DNA of 64,000 nt from Peribacillus sp. Bi96. GTDB taxonomy: Bacteria > Bacillota > Bacilli > Bacillales > DSM-1321. The DNA lies in assembly GCF_918698115.1 (NCBI RefSeq), contig NZ_CAKKLV010000022.1, positions 1 to 64,000 on the forward strand, written 5' to 3'. This document shows positions 63,965 through 64,000 of the stretch, piece by piece. Each line of letters starts with the position of its first letter. The first letter of the stretch is position 1. The translations under genes were made by a program, and so were the position numbers. The notes below the pieces were generated by a model. It was not told where the DNA came from, did not search any database, and saw nothing but the letters and a program-made list of their open reading frames with translations.

Positions 63965-64000
63965 ATGACCAAAATATTAATTGTCGATGATGATGCCCAT
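63965..64000 (+). CDS. response regulator, N-terminal end (cut by the window edge)
   Basis: The 12 codons present read MTKILIVDDDAH, the receiver-domain opening with the acidic pair of a two-component response regulator. AAAGGAAAG lies upstream of the ATG. It follows the ABC exporter by 21 bp, so a sensor kinase probably lies beyond the edge. Confidence 0.8.
   Translation, partial: MTKILIVDDDAH

Overview
The window looks like chromosome of a low-GC, motile, SigB-using member of the Bacillaceae. The 16S rRNA start at the left edge resembles, from memory, the Bacillus simplex / Peribacillus group, and the protein set (CsbD, YtxH, YhfH family, NagR/YvoA, CadC, PreTA, EfeUOB) agrees. The organism assignment is inference. 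Most genes lie on the minus strand, the same direction as the rRNA operon. There is no prophage, transposase or CRISPR array.

Layout. 1-545: the 5' end of a leftward 16S gene with boxA and three tandem sigma-A-like promoters. 1.0-2.1 kb: a serine hydrolase and csbD behind a strong SigB promoter. 2.1-7.2 kb: a sigma-B signalling module of the Bacillus cereus RsbK-RsbM-RsbY type (hybrid kinase, CheR-type methyltransferase, response-regulator PP2C phosphatase), without rsbV/rsbW/sigB in view. 7.5-10.4 kb: a CNNM/CBS transporter-like protein, a MerR regulator and small proteins. 10.4-14.5 kb: Fur-box-controlled efeO-efeB-efeU iron uptake. 14.6-16.7 kb: a MarR regulator divergent from a drug exporter across a clear palindromic operator. 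16.8-20.1 kb: an SGNH hydrolase, peptide deformylase and an FtsH-like protease. 20.2-21.2 kb: two back-to-back truncated pseudogenes, a siderophore-type esterase and a siderophore ABC ATPase, apparently left by one deletion.

21.3-27.0 kb: N-acetylglucosamine use (nagE, nagA, nagB, nagR and a SIS-domain gene) with NagR/DasR-type boxes and a cre-like site. 27.1-30.7 kb: an MMPL exporter with its MarR regulator. 30.8-32.6 kb: a YtxH protein behind a SigB-like promoter, a GC-rich palindromic Bacillus repeat, and a membrane-anchored PrsA-like foldase. 32.9-37.4 kb: a polyamine ABC operon (potABCD) headed by an XRE-cupin regulator with palindromes upstream. 37.5-42.5 kb: a HemY-like oxidase, a probable 30-residue small protein, a Na+/H+ antiporter and a lipid kinase.

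43.0-43.8 kb: five tandem genes for 44-46-residue CxxC...CxxC proteins of the YhfH family; the last four have starts exactly 166 bp apart. 43.9-51.7 kb: a reductive pyrimidine-degradation operon (preT, preA, dihydropyrimidinase, NCS1 permease, a small unknown protein) beside a PucR-type regulator. 52.2-52.4 kb: seven same-orientation DnaA-box-like sites around the hflX terminator, far from any dnaA gene in view. 52.4-58.6 kb: hflX, an ECF-type sigma factor with its anti-sigma factor, cadCA with two CadC-type operators, a candidate sRNA and a cold-shock gene. 58.9-61.9 kb: a chemoreceptor in an apparent operon with an ATP-grasp enzyme behind a SigD-like promoter. The window ends with a BmrA-type ABC exporter and the first codons of a response regulator.

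The least-explained items are the yhfH array, the DnaA-box cluster, the ATP-grasp/chemoreceptor operon and the candidate small RNA and small proteins.
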